NCBI RefSeq assembly: GCF_019175285.1
Contig: NC_056527.1
Location: 122,760,112 to 122,824,111, forward strand
Length of the DNA: 64,000 bases
Direction of reading: 5' to 3'
Origin: Sceloporus undulatus
Taxonomy: Eukaryota > Chordata > Lepidosauria > Squamata > Phrynosomatidae
This document shows positions 23,951-32,990 of the stretch, one piece after another. The notes under the pieces were generated by a model. The model was not told the origin of the DNA. It saw only the letters and a list, made by a program, of their open reading frames with translations, and did not search any database. Both the position numbers and the translations under genes were made by a program. How positions within the stretch are numbered: position 1 is the first letter of the stretch; every line of letters starts with the position of its first letter.

Positions 23951-24229
23951 TCAGCCTGAGATCAGACTGACTGGTCTGTGGTTTTCTGGGTTTTCTTTTC
24001 TTTCCTTCCTTCCTTATTTTCTGCTCTCTCTTTTTTAAAAGAGAAGGACAATGTTTGCCTTTTTTTCCCAGTTCTCTGTCACCTTACTTGTTCTCCAAGA
24101 TTTCTAAAAAACGTTGACAAATGGTTCAGGGACTACCCCAGCAAGTTCCTTCAGTACTCTGGGATACTGTTCTTCCGGCCCTGCAGATCTGTTTTAGATA
24201 GCATTATGCAGATAGTATCATGGTTGCAA

Positions 24230-24318
24230 AGAGAGTCAGTGTGGCATAATTTGAGTACAGTTTGAGCATAGGATTAGAACTCTGGAGAAGGGGGTTTGAT
24301 TCCCTGTGTGGCCATCAA
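24230..24318 (+). mobile_element. SINE 5' fragment
   Basis: GTGTGGCATAATTTGAGTACAG, GAACTCTGGAG and GGTTTGATTCCC are the tRNA-like head of the local SINE family. Confidence 0.6.
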
Positions 24319-24319
24319 T

Positions 24320-26865
24320 GTATCGCTTTTTACAGATGGGTTAAGGATGATAAGACCAATTAGGAAAAAAGACCATTGTCACTTCCATACAGGTGAAATA
24401 AAGTATGTTGAAATGATAAGACTTTACTTTTGAGTGGGCAGCTGGTTCAAAGGTTATTCTCCTTGTTCGCTGGAACTTTACACCAGGAATGGTATATAAA
24501 AAAAGAACCTAGATTTTTACTTGTCAGGAGGTAGGGTCTCCCAAACGCATTATAATTCAAAGGCCAACCAAACAAATGAAGCATTCAGAAAGCTTGGGTC
24601 AAAAATATCTATAAACTGCTAGCCTAAGTGGTAGTGTTTCCTAACTAGCAATTGTAAACTTCAATAGCAGTACTTGCAATCCTCATAATCATCGTTGTTG
24701 TTGCTTTACATCAAAGTCTGAAGGATGCACTGTAATCATAACAGGCCCTATATTAAGAGATTTCCCTTCCAGGATACATTGCTTGGAGCTCATTAAAGTA
24801 CGGTAAGGATATTGATCACAAGACAAGCACAATTACCAATGTTGAAGGACATGACTGTTGCAGCTAAGGTGTCACCGGTAGATTTTTTCCTTATCATATC
24901 CATCAAGGGAAGCAAGCTTCTTTGGAGAGGAGTTTATCATACCAAAAGCATCAACCCTTGTTATTAATTGGCCTGAGCACAAGTGAGGCAGCATTGATGT
25001 TCTATCTCAATATATCATTTACAGAAGGAAGAGCTTTGTCATAGGGTTAATAATTAATCTATGGCACTCGATACCATAGGAAAACTAGATAAATATCTGG
25101 AGGACATCTGTGTCCTCCCAATCTGTGACAGCTAAATAGAACGGTCAGATAGAGAGGGAGGGTATCCCCAATTAACAAGAGCTGGGGATTTTTTAAGTTC
25201 CTTCCTCTGAAATACAGCCAACAGCACCTGGTATTTATTGGTCTCTCATCCAAGTGCTAGCCAGGGCTGACCCCATTTAGCTTCCAAGATTAGATGGGAT
25301 TTGGTGCCTCTGACGTATTTGGAGCAGGTATCGTCTTTATACCTGTTTCCTAGTCCCTGGTAACCTGAGGCAGTTAGAATCAAAACTGCTCCAATATGCA
25401 TAGTCTTATCTTGTACCTTATTTCTTGGTTAGGCTTGAGTGAATGCTGTTTAAAACAAAAAAGGATGGGGCAATGGACTAAGTCACTAAGTGAACCATTC
25501 AAGCCCAGGCTCCTCTGAACTTTGGCTGTTGTTAAGGTATCAGGCAAAGAGTTTTCCCAATAGTAAAAGTAGACTAATGGACCCATAATTAGAAAGATCA
25601 TCCCTAATCCCCATTTTTGTAGACAGAGATTATGATAGCCTGAGACCAGTTGTTTGGCAATCAAGTAAAAAGCGGTTTATTGCCTCTTTCGGAGGTGCCA
25701 AATGGGTCTGATCCAGCAGGGCTTTTATGTGACAATAGACCCTGAAAGATGTTTCAGCTTCACGATCACAGTCAGCTCACATAAACTAATGATGCCCCTG
25801 TTCCTCCGCTGGAGCTGAGCACTGGAGAGATCACTAGAAGTGTACCAGTTGTTTTCTATGGAAGCTTATCTACCACTACAGACCTTCTCAATGATGAACT
25901 CAAATTTCCTGGAACAGCTTGAACACCATACATTTACCAAATAAATCTTGGTCCCCCAGCTGACTGAAACTGACCAGAATGCCTGGGATTCAGATAAAGG
26001 CCAAAGAGTCAGGAATGGGACAAGGTTTGTTTTGTACTACAAGGAGCAGAAGCACACTGTGTCCTTGCTGGATGCCGGACTGCAGCCCAGCAACCCCTTT
26101 AAATGTTGTGAACACAGGAACAAAGTGCTCCAACCCAATCTATAAATGTCCCCCGTGTGTCAACAGCCTGAGCTTGTCGTTCTAGTGCCAATGAGGGGCT
26201 GGGTACCTCCCAGCACATGGCATAGCCCACCACCCCTAAAAGTAAGAGAGAAATAACTTGTAAGAATGGCAGGTAACCTTCTTAAATCCAAGACGTACAG
26301 CCCTAACCATTTTAGAAACAGGTTGTTAATACTTCAATGTTTGTAGCACCTTAGACATTGCAGTATAACTTGCCATATTACTGCTAGATGCTACCAAAGA
26401 CACTGCTTTTCACAAAGGTTGCAAAACATAAAAAATCATGCTTCAGGGGGGAAAAGTATTATTGAAAAGTCCACAATGTAGGACTTGATTGCAATGGGTG
26501 ACTGCCACAGCACTGGCGAAATGCATTTCACACAAAGTGAAATGCTGGGACGTCCCAAAACTATAGGCACAGCCTATTCATTTTCCTTTTCAGATTTGGC
26601 TCCAGAGAGAGCTAGACAGTAAACCACAGGGGCCATATTTGGCCTAGTGGCTATTACTTGATGGTCTATAGTAAATGATGAGGAAATGGAAAGTAATTCA
26701 AGCTGAGCACTTGAATTCTTCAAAGGTTAAAGAAAGGGACTTTCTCCGCCAGGAAATCAATGTTCATATGGAAATCACATGCGCTCCTACTGAGTCCACC
26801 TCAACACTTGTATCTGCCTGTCATTTTCTCCAGTGGAAAACTAGATAACTAGAGAGTAGTTTTTT
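24320..26865. other. GPAT4 intron 1, no gene recognised
   Basis: AT-rich sequence. Around 25,200-25,350 there is a trace like the head of an old 5S- or tRNA-related repeat (CAAGTGCTAGCCAGGGCTGA, CAGATTAGATGGGAT-like), too diverged to name. Nothing else is supported. Confidence 0.4.
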
Positions 26866-26871
26866 AGAATT

Positions 26872-27046
26872 GGGATGGTGTAGTGGCTTGATGTTGGATT
26901 ACAATGTCAGGAGACCCAGGTTTCATTTCCTTCTCAACCATGGAAACCCAGTGTGTGATCTTGGGCAAGTCACACTCTCTCAGTCATAGAGGAAGCAATA
27001 GGGCTGCTTTAAACCAGAGTTGACATGAAGGCACATGAACAGCAAT
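26872..27046 (+). mobile_element. tRNA-derived SINE
   Basis: ATGGTGTAGTGGCTTGATGT, CCCAGGTTTCATTTCC and TTGGGCAAGTCACACTCTCTC, ending in GAAGGCACATGAACAGC, the BovB-like tail. Confidence 0.75.
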
Positions 27047-28104
27047 AACTGCATATCACAGTGTATAAATATGTATTACAATAGATGTATCTGGAGCTCC
27101 CCAGATACAACTACTCCAACTATATGGTTCATAGTCAGGCATATCCAAGACATATGGAAGGCAACAGAGGTCTTTTTTGGATTTCCCTTCTAATGATTGA
27201 TTTTTAAAGATATAAGTGGGGATAGAAGAAGAAAGAGCTCAAGAGGGATAGGGAAAGACACAGAATTGTTAAAAGGCAGCTTGTTTAAGATGTGGTAAAT
27301 GAGGACTCCAGCATCCGAAGGGTCTGAAGCTAACAGAGGATGCAATAGGGAGGGAAACAGTAAAGGAGCACTGATAAGTGTAGTGCAAGAAAGGCCAAGC
27401 TGGAAGGACAAAGATAAGGGATATGCGCACACAGAGATGTGCAAACAGCATGGCTGAAACATATCCATTTGTCATCATTGTATGCCACCCCATAACCAAG
27501 TTCTTTGGGCAGCTTACAAATGCCATTACAATTCCCATTCTTTGCAGGTAAGGCCAAGCAAGTAACATATGAGTAAGTGCAACTGTTGGCTTCCCCTTTA
27601 AAAGAAGGAAAAGAAACAGTGACGGAAAGACTGCTTTACGAGGTTTTTAATTGGCTTCGTATAATCTTTTTTTAAATTCTTGCCTTCATTCAGTCGTTCC
27701 TGTTTCTCACTTTACTGCGGCAGGATGTATAGATAGATGCTCATGTATATATTATGGCTGTCACCTGGTTAAACAGGAAACTGCCATACTGTGTTTAGAT
27801 GACGCAAACAGGTATCACTACCTATGGCAGACACCACTGATCCATCTATGCATCATTACATACAGCATGATGATCCCATTTTACTGGACCGGGACCCGCT
27901 GTTTGACTTACCCGCACCCCCAAAAATAGGGTCTCCCCTGGCATCTGGAGGCCCCCCAATGTGACATTATGGCCATCTTCCCTTGGAAATATAGGGTCCG
28001 CTATGATTCAGGATGTTCAGGATCCGCGATGAGTCTTCAGACCTGGGATTAAGGAAGAAGAAACAGGGGAAAGAAACATGGTCACTTCCAAATCTTGCAA
28101 CATG

Positions 28105-28640
28105 TATTTTTGGTTATTCCAATAAAAGTAGGGTTGCCATCATTCTCTACAACAAACCGGGGCAAAATGTAGGACAATTTAGCCCAAAATGTAGGACATT
28201 TAAAGTCTTCCATTTTTCTTAAATGTCCTACATTTTGGGCTAAATTTCATCCTACATTTTGTCCTGGTTTGTGTTAGAGAATTATGGCAACCCTAAATAA
28301 AAGTATCGCTCTTTTGTGGATTCTGGATCTCAATATATTGTGTGTTTTGGTTATTTTCAATAAAAGTATCACTCTTTTGTGCATATTCTTGATGTCAATA
28401 TATTGTGTGTTTTTGAGTTATGGCAGTTTTGTGGGTTCTGGGTATCCATATATCGTGTATTTTAGTCAACCCAATAAAGGTATCCCTTTTCTGTGGATTC
28501 TGGGTGTCAATATATTGTGTATTTTAGTTAACCCCATAAAGATATCCTTATTTTGGGTGTCAATTCACTGTGTATTGGGCTTGTCCCAACAACTGTACTA
28601 TTGTTCTGGGGATTCCTGGTGTTATTGTACATTGATATTA
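28105..28640 (+). repeat. Minisatellite of about 65-70-bp units
   Basis: Units contain CAATAAAAGTATC, then TTTTGTGGATTCTGG, then TCAATATATTGTGTATTTT. About seven diverged units occur between 28,296 and 28,640, and part of one lies left of the MITE at 28,105-28,128. The MITE therefore landed inside the array. It is just 3' of the GPAT4 first exon, in intron 1. Confidence 0.85.
28129..28295. mobile_element. hAT-type MITE with perfect 8-bp target duplication
   Basis: A 167-bp inverted repeat with ends TAGGGTTGCCAT and ATGGCAACCCTA and long arms (CAAAATGTAGGACA repeated inverted). It is flanked on both sides by AATAAAAG (28121-28128 and 28296-28303). The 8-bp duplication and the TAGGG ends fit the hAT superfamily. 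Confidence 0.85.
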
Positions 28641-28692
28641 TTCCAACTGAATGACTTTCTCCCTGTCAGAGAAAGGCTCTGGGGCGAGAACA

Positions 28693-28713
28693 AACTACAA
28701 ATCCCAGCATGCC
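28693..28713 (+). promoter_or_regulatory. ZNF143/THAP11-type site (SBS motif)
   Basis: The sequence AACTACAAATCCCAGCATGC, followed by C, closely matches the long SBS motif bound by ZNF143 and THAP11 (ACTACAAYTCCCAGMATGC). With the donor at 28838, it lies about 130 bp inside the first intron of GPAT4. Similar but weaker versions occur in repeats elsewhere in the window. This one sits in unique CpG-island sequence, which makes it the most credible. Confidence 0.6.
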
Positions 28714-28838
28714 ACAGGAGAGGGCGCAATGACAGTTGAAGAGGGGTCGAACTAGGCCCGAACTGGAGCCAGAGGGGAGCTTTACTTTTCCCTCAGAGGG
28801 AAAGGGGCGTGGCTACAGAGAAGGGGCGTGGCACTCAC

Positions 28839-29000
28839 CTGCCGCCGCAGCCGCCGTCTTTTTCTTTCGCTTTCCTCTCTCTCCTTGCCCCCCCTCCCCT
28901 ACTCAGCTCCGGCTAAAGAGGCGCCGCCGTCGCCTCAACTACCGCGTGCCTCTACGCATGCGCGCGTCACTACCACCACCGCCGCCGCGGCTGCTCCTTT
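28839..29000 (-). other. GPAT4: Probable non-coding first exon of GPAT4
   Basis: On the minus strand a GC- and purine-rich leader ends at a near-perfect donor, CAG followed by GTGAGTGCC, with the last exonic base at 28839. It lies inside the CpG island 8 kb upstream of the first coding exon, whose likely acceptor is at about 20835. That gives a 32-nt UTR before the ATG at 20802. A non-coding first exon agrees with my recollection of the mammalian gene. The upper limit (transcription start) is a guess from promoter motifs at 28.95-29.12 kb. No transcript data are available. Confidence 0.6.
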
Positions 29001-29310
29001 TTCTCCCTTAGCATCGACGTCACCACGAGCAAGAGAGCCGGTAGCTCCGCCCACACGCGCACCGCCTCCTTCTGCGACAGCCAATCAACGACTGCTTCCT
29101 CTGCTCTTGGCCAATCGGAATGGTGCGTCGGCGATGGTGATGTTGATAGTACTGGCTGTCGTCACGCATGCGCCGCTCTTCCGACGCATCTTTCCACTTT
29201 CAGGCGGGGAGGGGTGGAGTGGAGTGTGCGGTTTCTACGCATGCGCGACGCTAGAGCGGAGGTTTATTAGAATCCTCCTCGGCTCCTTTGCGTCTGCGCA
29301 GAAGGCAGGT

Positions 29311-30128
29311 TAAAAAAACACTCTGCACATGCCTCTGAGCGCTGTATTTTTTGACTTTTTAAGCTTTGGGCGTTGCTGTGTCATGACAGTACGCCGCAAA
29401 AGGCCATTCCTAGTAGCCCAAAGGGCATCTCATTACATTTAATTAGCTGAAGAACTTAATGTTCCAAGAATTATGCCACATATAATGTGGGTGTCATATA
29501 ATGTTGTAGTTTAATGGCAACTTGGAGGCCTTCGGCTTCACATTTGTTTCCAATGCTTTCTTGCTGGAATACTGGAAGAAAGTAAAGAGATAGGGGTTTT
29601 TTTTGGGGGGGGGGGGTGTTCAGGGTATGTGGCTGTCTTCTGGAAGAACGTTCCGGAAACGAAGGAGAATTTAAGAGAGAGAGAATGTAAAAATATAAGA
29701 ATAAAGGTATTACTGGCTTGTTCTTGTTCGTTGAAGGAAAGAAGAGGAGGAAGACAAGAAACAAAAATGGAAGGAGGAGAGGAAGAAAAGACGAATACTG
29801 GACAATATTGGAAGATGCAATGCCTCAGACAAATGCGCTCCGTGCCCAAAGAGGCTTTCCTCCTCAATGGCCTCCTGGCTTAAAGGTGTCACTTCTAGTT
29901 TGCCAGCTTCCCTTTCATGTTGCCAATGCTAATTGCTCTGGCGGAGGACGCAAGGACTAACAGGATTTGGGTTCCATTGACGCCATCCGTCGCAGGAAAT
30001 CCAGGTTCCTTGGACCAGATTAAATGGCTGGCTAAAGATGGAGGAGCTAAGAAGGGCAACGCAGATGCGGTGGAATAGACACCCTGCGCATGGCATGCGC
30101 CGCCAAGCGCTTTTTGCGAAGAGCAGAA
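29311..30128. other. Upstream flank of GPAT4, no gene recognised
   Basis: Includes a T8G11 run at 29,597-29,616 and several GC-rich words near 30,080-30,120 (GCATGGCATGCGCCGCC). No coding exon was recognised. Confidence 0.4.
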
Positions 30129-30255
30129 AATAAAGCGGATGCAAAGGGGACCAAAAACGACACCTTTTTACATAGTTTTTGGTGGGTTTTTCGGGTTTTG
30201 GGAAGTTCTGAAAGTAAAAAGGTGTCGTTTTTGTCCCCTTTACATTCGCTTTATT
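30129..30255. mobile_element. Hairpin-type inverted repeat
   Basis: Arms of about 45 bp, starting AATAAAGCGGATGCAAAGGG and ending CCCTTTACATTCGCTTTATT, with few mismatches. The interior TTTTCGGGTTTTGGGAAG is similar to the interior of the element at 51-137. Confidence 0.8.
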
Positions 30256-30825
30256 GCCTCGTACCCGGTTTCTTTTGGGACCAGAGCTTCTTTGGGACCC
30301 AGCCAGGACCTTTATGCCTGCCAAGCGTGTGATCTGTCCCTGATCCATCCCATCCCCGTCCCAAAATAACTGGCCTTAACTTAGCCTAAATACGATGATG
30401 CATAGGAAACGGGGAAGGCTGAGAAATACCACTCTTGGGGAAACAGAATGACGACTCCATGCACCTTTTAGTCTAATCCTGAACTGTCATGACACTTCAG
30501 TGTAGTGACTGACAGTTTCATCACATGCCTGCAAGCAATAGTAATAATAAAGACACAACAACCCACCAGCAAGAAAAGAGTCCAGTCCAGCTGTAATAGT
30601 CCTCTAACTTTATTGGTCATCTCAGAAAGCACAGAGATCAGAACACTGTCCAGAAACCTAAACTCCATCACTACAGACTCAACAACCACCTTCAGATGGA
30701 AGCGTTTAGTCCAGATTTCGGCATCTTTCGTTGCAAAAATACCAGCCAAATCCTGCTGAGAGAAAGGCAGGTGAGCAAGGGATGTGTGTGTGGATGGATC
30801 TGTGGACTTTGCAGAATACAGTATA

Positions 30826-30836
30826 CATACATACAT

Positions 30837-30881
<45 letters not shown>
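30826..30881 (+). repeat. (CATA)n and (CA)n microsatellite
   Basis: Four CATA units followed by about twenty CA units. Confidence 0.95.
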
Positions 30882-30888
<7 letters not shown>

Positions 30889-31174
30889 TGACCCCCCTTT
30901 ATGTTTATTCCTACAATTTAGAAATCCAAAGCATGCCCAGAGACCTAAATTGTTGAGAACAGGAAGGCAAGTACCTCTCAGGAAGGCGGAAAACACAGAG
31001 GTAATAAAAGATTATAAAAGAATATTGGAATTACTTTTTGGGCTGCCAAAAACAAATAAGTCTGGGAGCAAATCAGGCCGAAACGTTTCCATAGAAGGCA
31101 AAATGACTAACCTGAGCCTATTTGTACTGTTGGCGTATCATGGGATAACATGATGCATTGGAAAGGATGGTTAT

Positions 31175-31370
31175 TCTTGGGTGCCTTCGAGTCATTTCTG
31201 ATTTATGGTGACCCTAAGGAGGGTTTATTTTGGCAGAATTTGTTCAGAGGGGAAGAGTTTGCCATGGCCTCCCCCTGAGGCTGAGAGAGTGTGACTTTCC
31301 ATTTGATTTGAACCCTGGTCTCCCTATGTCCCATTCTCAACCATTTAAACCATCCTTGCTTTCCTTCCAT
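31175..31370 (-). mobile_element. SINE, reverse orientation
   Basis: GTGCCTTCGAGTCATTTCTG, TATGGTGACCCTAAGG (BovB-like tail) and CTGAGGCTGAGAGAGTGTG are the inverted SINE body. Confidence 0.75.
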
Positions 31371-31420
31371 GGCAGGTTAAAACACTCTCATGCGGACAGG
31401 TTTGTAGAAACTGACTGGGA

Positions 31421-31651
31421 CCCCATACAGAGAGGCTAAAATAATGCTGCTTCGGGTCACTTTGGAGGTATGCTGTTTCAATGATGCATGCGCCCTTAGA
31501 GTCCGGAAGCTGCGCCAAAGCCACATCTCAATCCTAACAACTGGAGCACAGCTTTGGTGCAGCTTCCAGACTCTTAAGACGCATGCATCATTGAAACAGC
31601 ATACCTCCAAAGTGACCTGAAGCAGCTTTATTTTGGCCTGTCTGTATGGGG
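31421..31651. mobile_element. Long-TIR DNA transposon (MITE), 231 bp
   Basis: Arms of about 100 bp, starting CCCCATACAGAGAGGCTAAA and ending TTTGGCCTGTCTGTATGGGG, closely matching when inverted. The flanks GACTGGGA and GCCTGGGA are near-identical, suggesting a target duplication of about 8 bp and hence hAT affinity. Confidence 0.8.
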
Positions 31652-31784
31652 CCTGGGATGTGCTTTTCATGGTATACTGCTTTGTGATGTGTATATAATA
31701 TTCAAATTAATTTTAATGTTTTTATTTTAATACATTGTTCCACTGACTTTGTAGTCCATTATTGAACTGGCTTTGCCGTGTGTT

Positions 31785-32030
31785 GTGGTCCCAGAGCTCT
31801 CTGGCAGAGAAGGCTAAATAGCTCACAAAGTGGCAAACCCCAGAACTCCATTGCATGGAGCCATGGCAGTTCAAGCAGTGTGAAGCTGCACCTCTTTTCT
31901 GTGTTTGTAATTGTATTGGTTTTTGTTGTTTTAATATTGTGAGTCCCAGTTCTGTGAAAAGAGCAGGATACAAATAAATATAGGGATAGTAGTAGTAGTA
32001 CTGCATTATTTCTGCAGTGCAGATGCAGCC
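31785..32030. mobile_element. Family-A relic interrupted by another repeat tail
   Basis: Family-A sequence (CAGAGCTCTCTGGCAGAGAA to TTCAAGCAGTGTGAAGCTGC) resumes at 32,004 (TGCATTATTTCTGCAGTGCAG). Between them lies a LINE-like 3' tail with GAGTCCCAGTTCTGTGAAAAG, CAAATAAATA and TAGTAGTAGTA. Confidence 0.6.
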
Positions 32031-32039
32031 CTAGTCAGT

Positions 32040-32985
32040 GCATGTATAGAATGCACCTGTTAAGATTGTACAAAACTCACTGTATGTTTCAGAACTCATT
32101 GTATGCAATATCCGCACAACAATCCTATAAGCAGGACTATTTTTGCCACTCCATTGTCTTCTTTCCTTCTCACCCAGTGATCTGCTTGGAGTGATGCACA
32201 TGGCTGTGAATTCGGTTCTTCAAGCATTTGAATAAAGATGGAGTCGACAATGCAAATGCATTTGGAACCCCTATTTTGGTTTGCAGAGCGTAACCCCAGT
32301 CTATTCGCATCGGTTACTCACACTACCGACAATGCAGATCTTTTTTTAAAAACTCGGGGAAAACCCCAATATTGATTATCCCAGATTAAGTGGGTTATTG
32401 GCAGCCCCTCCCCAACTTAATGGGGTGCATTCTGGGTGCATGTGAACAACGGAGATTCAACCCAGGTTCCTCCTGGGTTATTTTCACCATCTGAACAACC
32501 CCTGGGACTTTGTGGCTCAGAAAGCTAAGCAACTAGGTTATGCTAGCTCTTGATAACTTTGCTAGCTCATGCCTAATAAAGCAAAGCCCTGAAAAGGCTC
32601 TGTCCATGGTCCCTTCCAATTCCTGTTTGTAGAAGAATAAAGGGAAGAGCCCATTCTTTCCTTCTTCTCCTAGTGTTGCGCATGGCCTGCAACATCCATC
32701 TAGAGAGTGTCCGTGAGCCAAGGTGTCTTTGCTCCAGGCAATCCTGTTCCCTCCACAAGACTTAAGGACACATTGCACAACAATGCTCCAGACACAGGCC
32801 GCCAAACTATTGATCCCAGGAAGCTGGAGAGTTATGGCTGCATTGCAAAGTACAGCTTCTCAAAGCACCGGCGGCCAAACTAGTGACTCAATGTGTGGTG
32901 CCGGCTGCAGAAGAGTCATCGCCAGAGCGTCCCAAAGTGTTGAAGAGAAGAACAGGAATGATGTGGAGAGAGCATGGTTCAAAGC
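32040..32985. other. 3' flank of the PPP1R3C-like gene
   Basis: No exon recognised. The part next to the stop codon (32,700-32,990) is likely 3' UTR. No clear minus-strand AATAAA close to the stop was found. Confidence 0.4.
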
Positions 32986-32990
32986 ATCCA

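Larger units (their letters stand above)
28660..29310. promoter_or_regulatory. CpG-island promoter of GPAT4
   Basis: This roughly 650-bp block is CpG-dense against an AT-rich background. It holds three GCATGCGC motifs of NRF1 type (28956-28963, 29166-29173, 29239-29246), two CCAAT boxes on the plus strand (29081 and 29111), a CGACGTCA half-CRE (29015-29022) and GGGGCGTGG boxes near 28804 and 28823. A ZNF143-like site lies at the left edge. It is the natural start for GPAT4 on the minus strand. No plus-strand gene was recognised to its right, so bidirectional output is possible but unproven. Confidence 0.8.

Noticed and set aside
28129-28640. CRISPR-like array appearance of regular repeats
   Set aside because: Units vary in length and sequence without constant repeat plus unique spacer; it is a vertebrate minisatellite.
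30468-30878. Minus-strand ORF with a hydrophobic stretch, partly over a CA repeat
   Set aside because: The first third is microsatellite translation, the rest matches no family I know, and both strands are open here. Likely chance.
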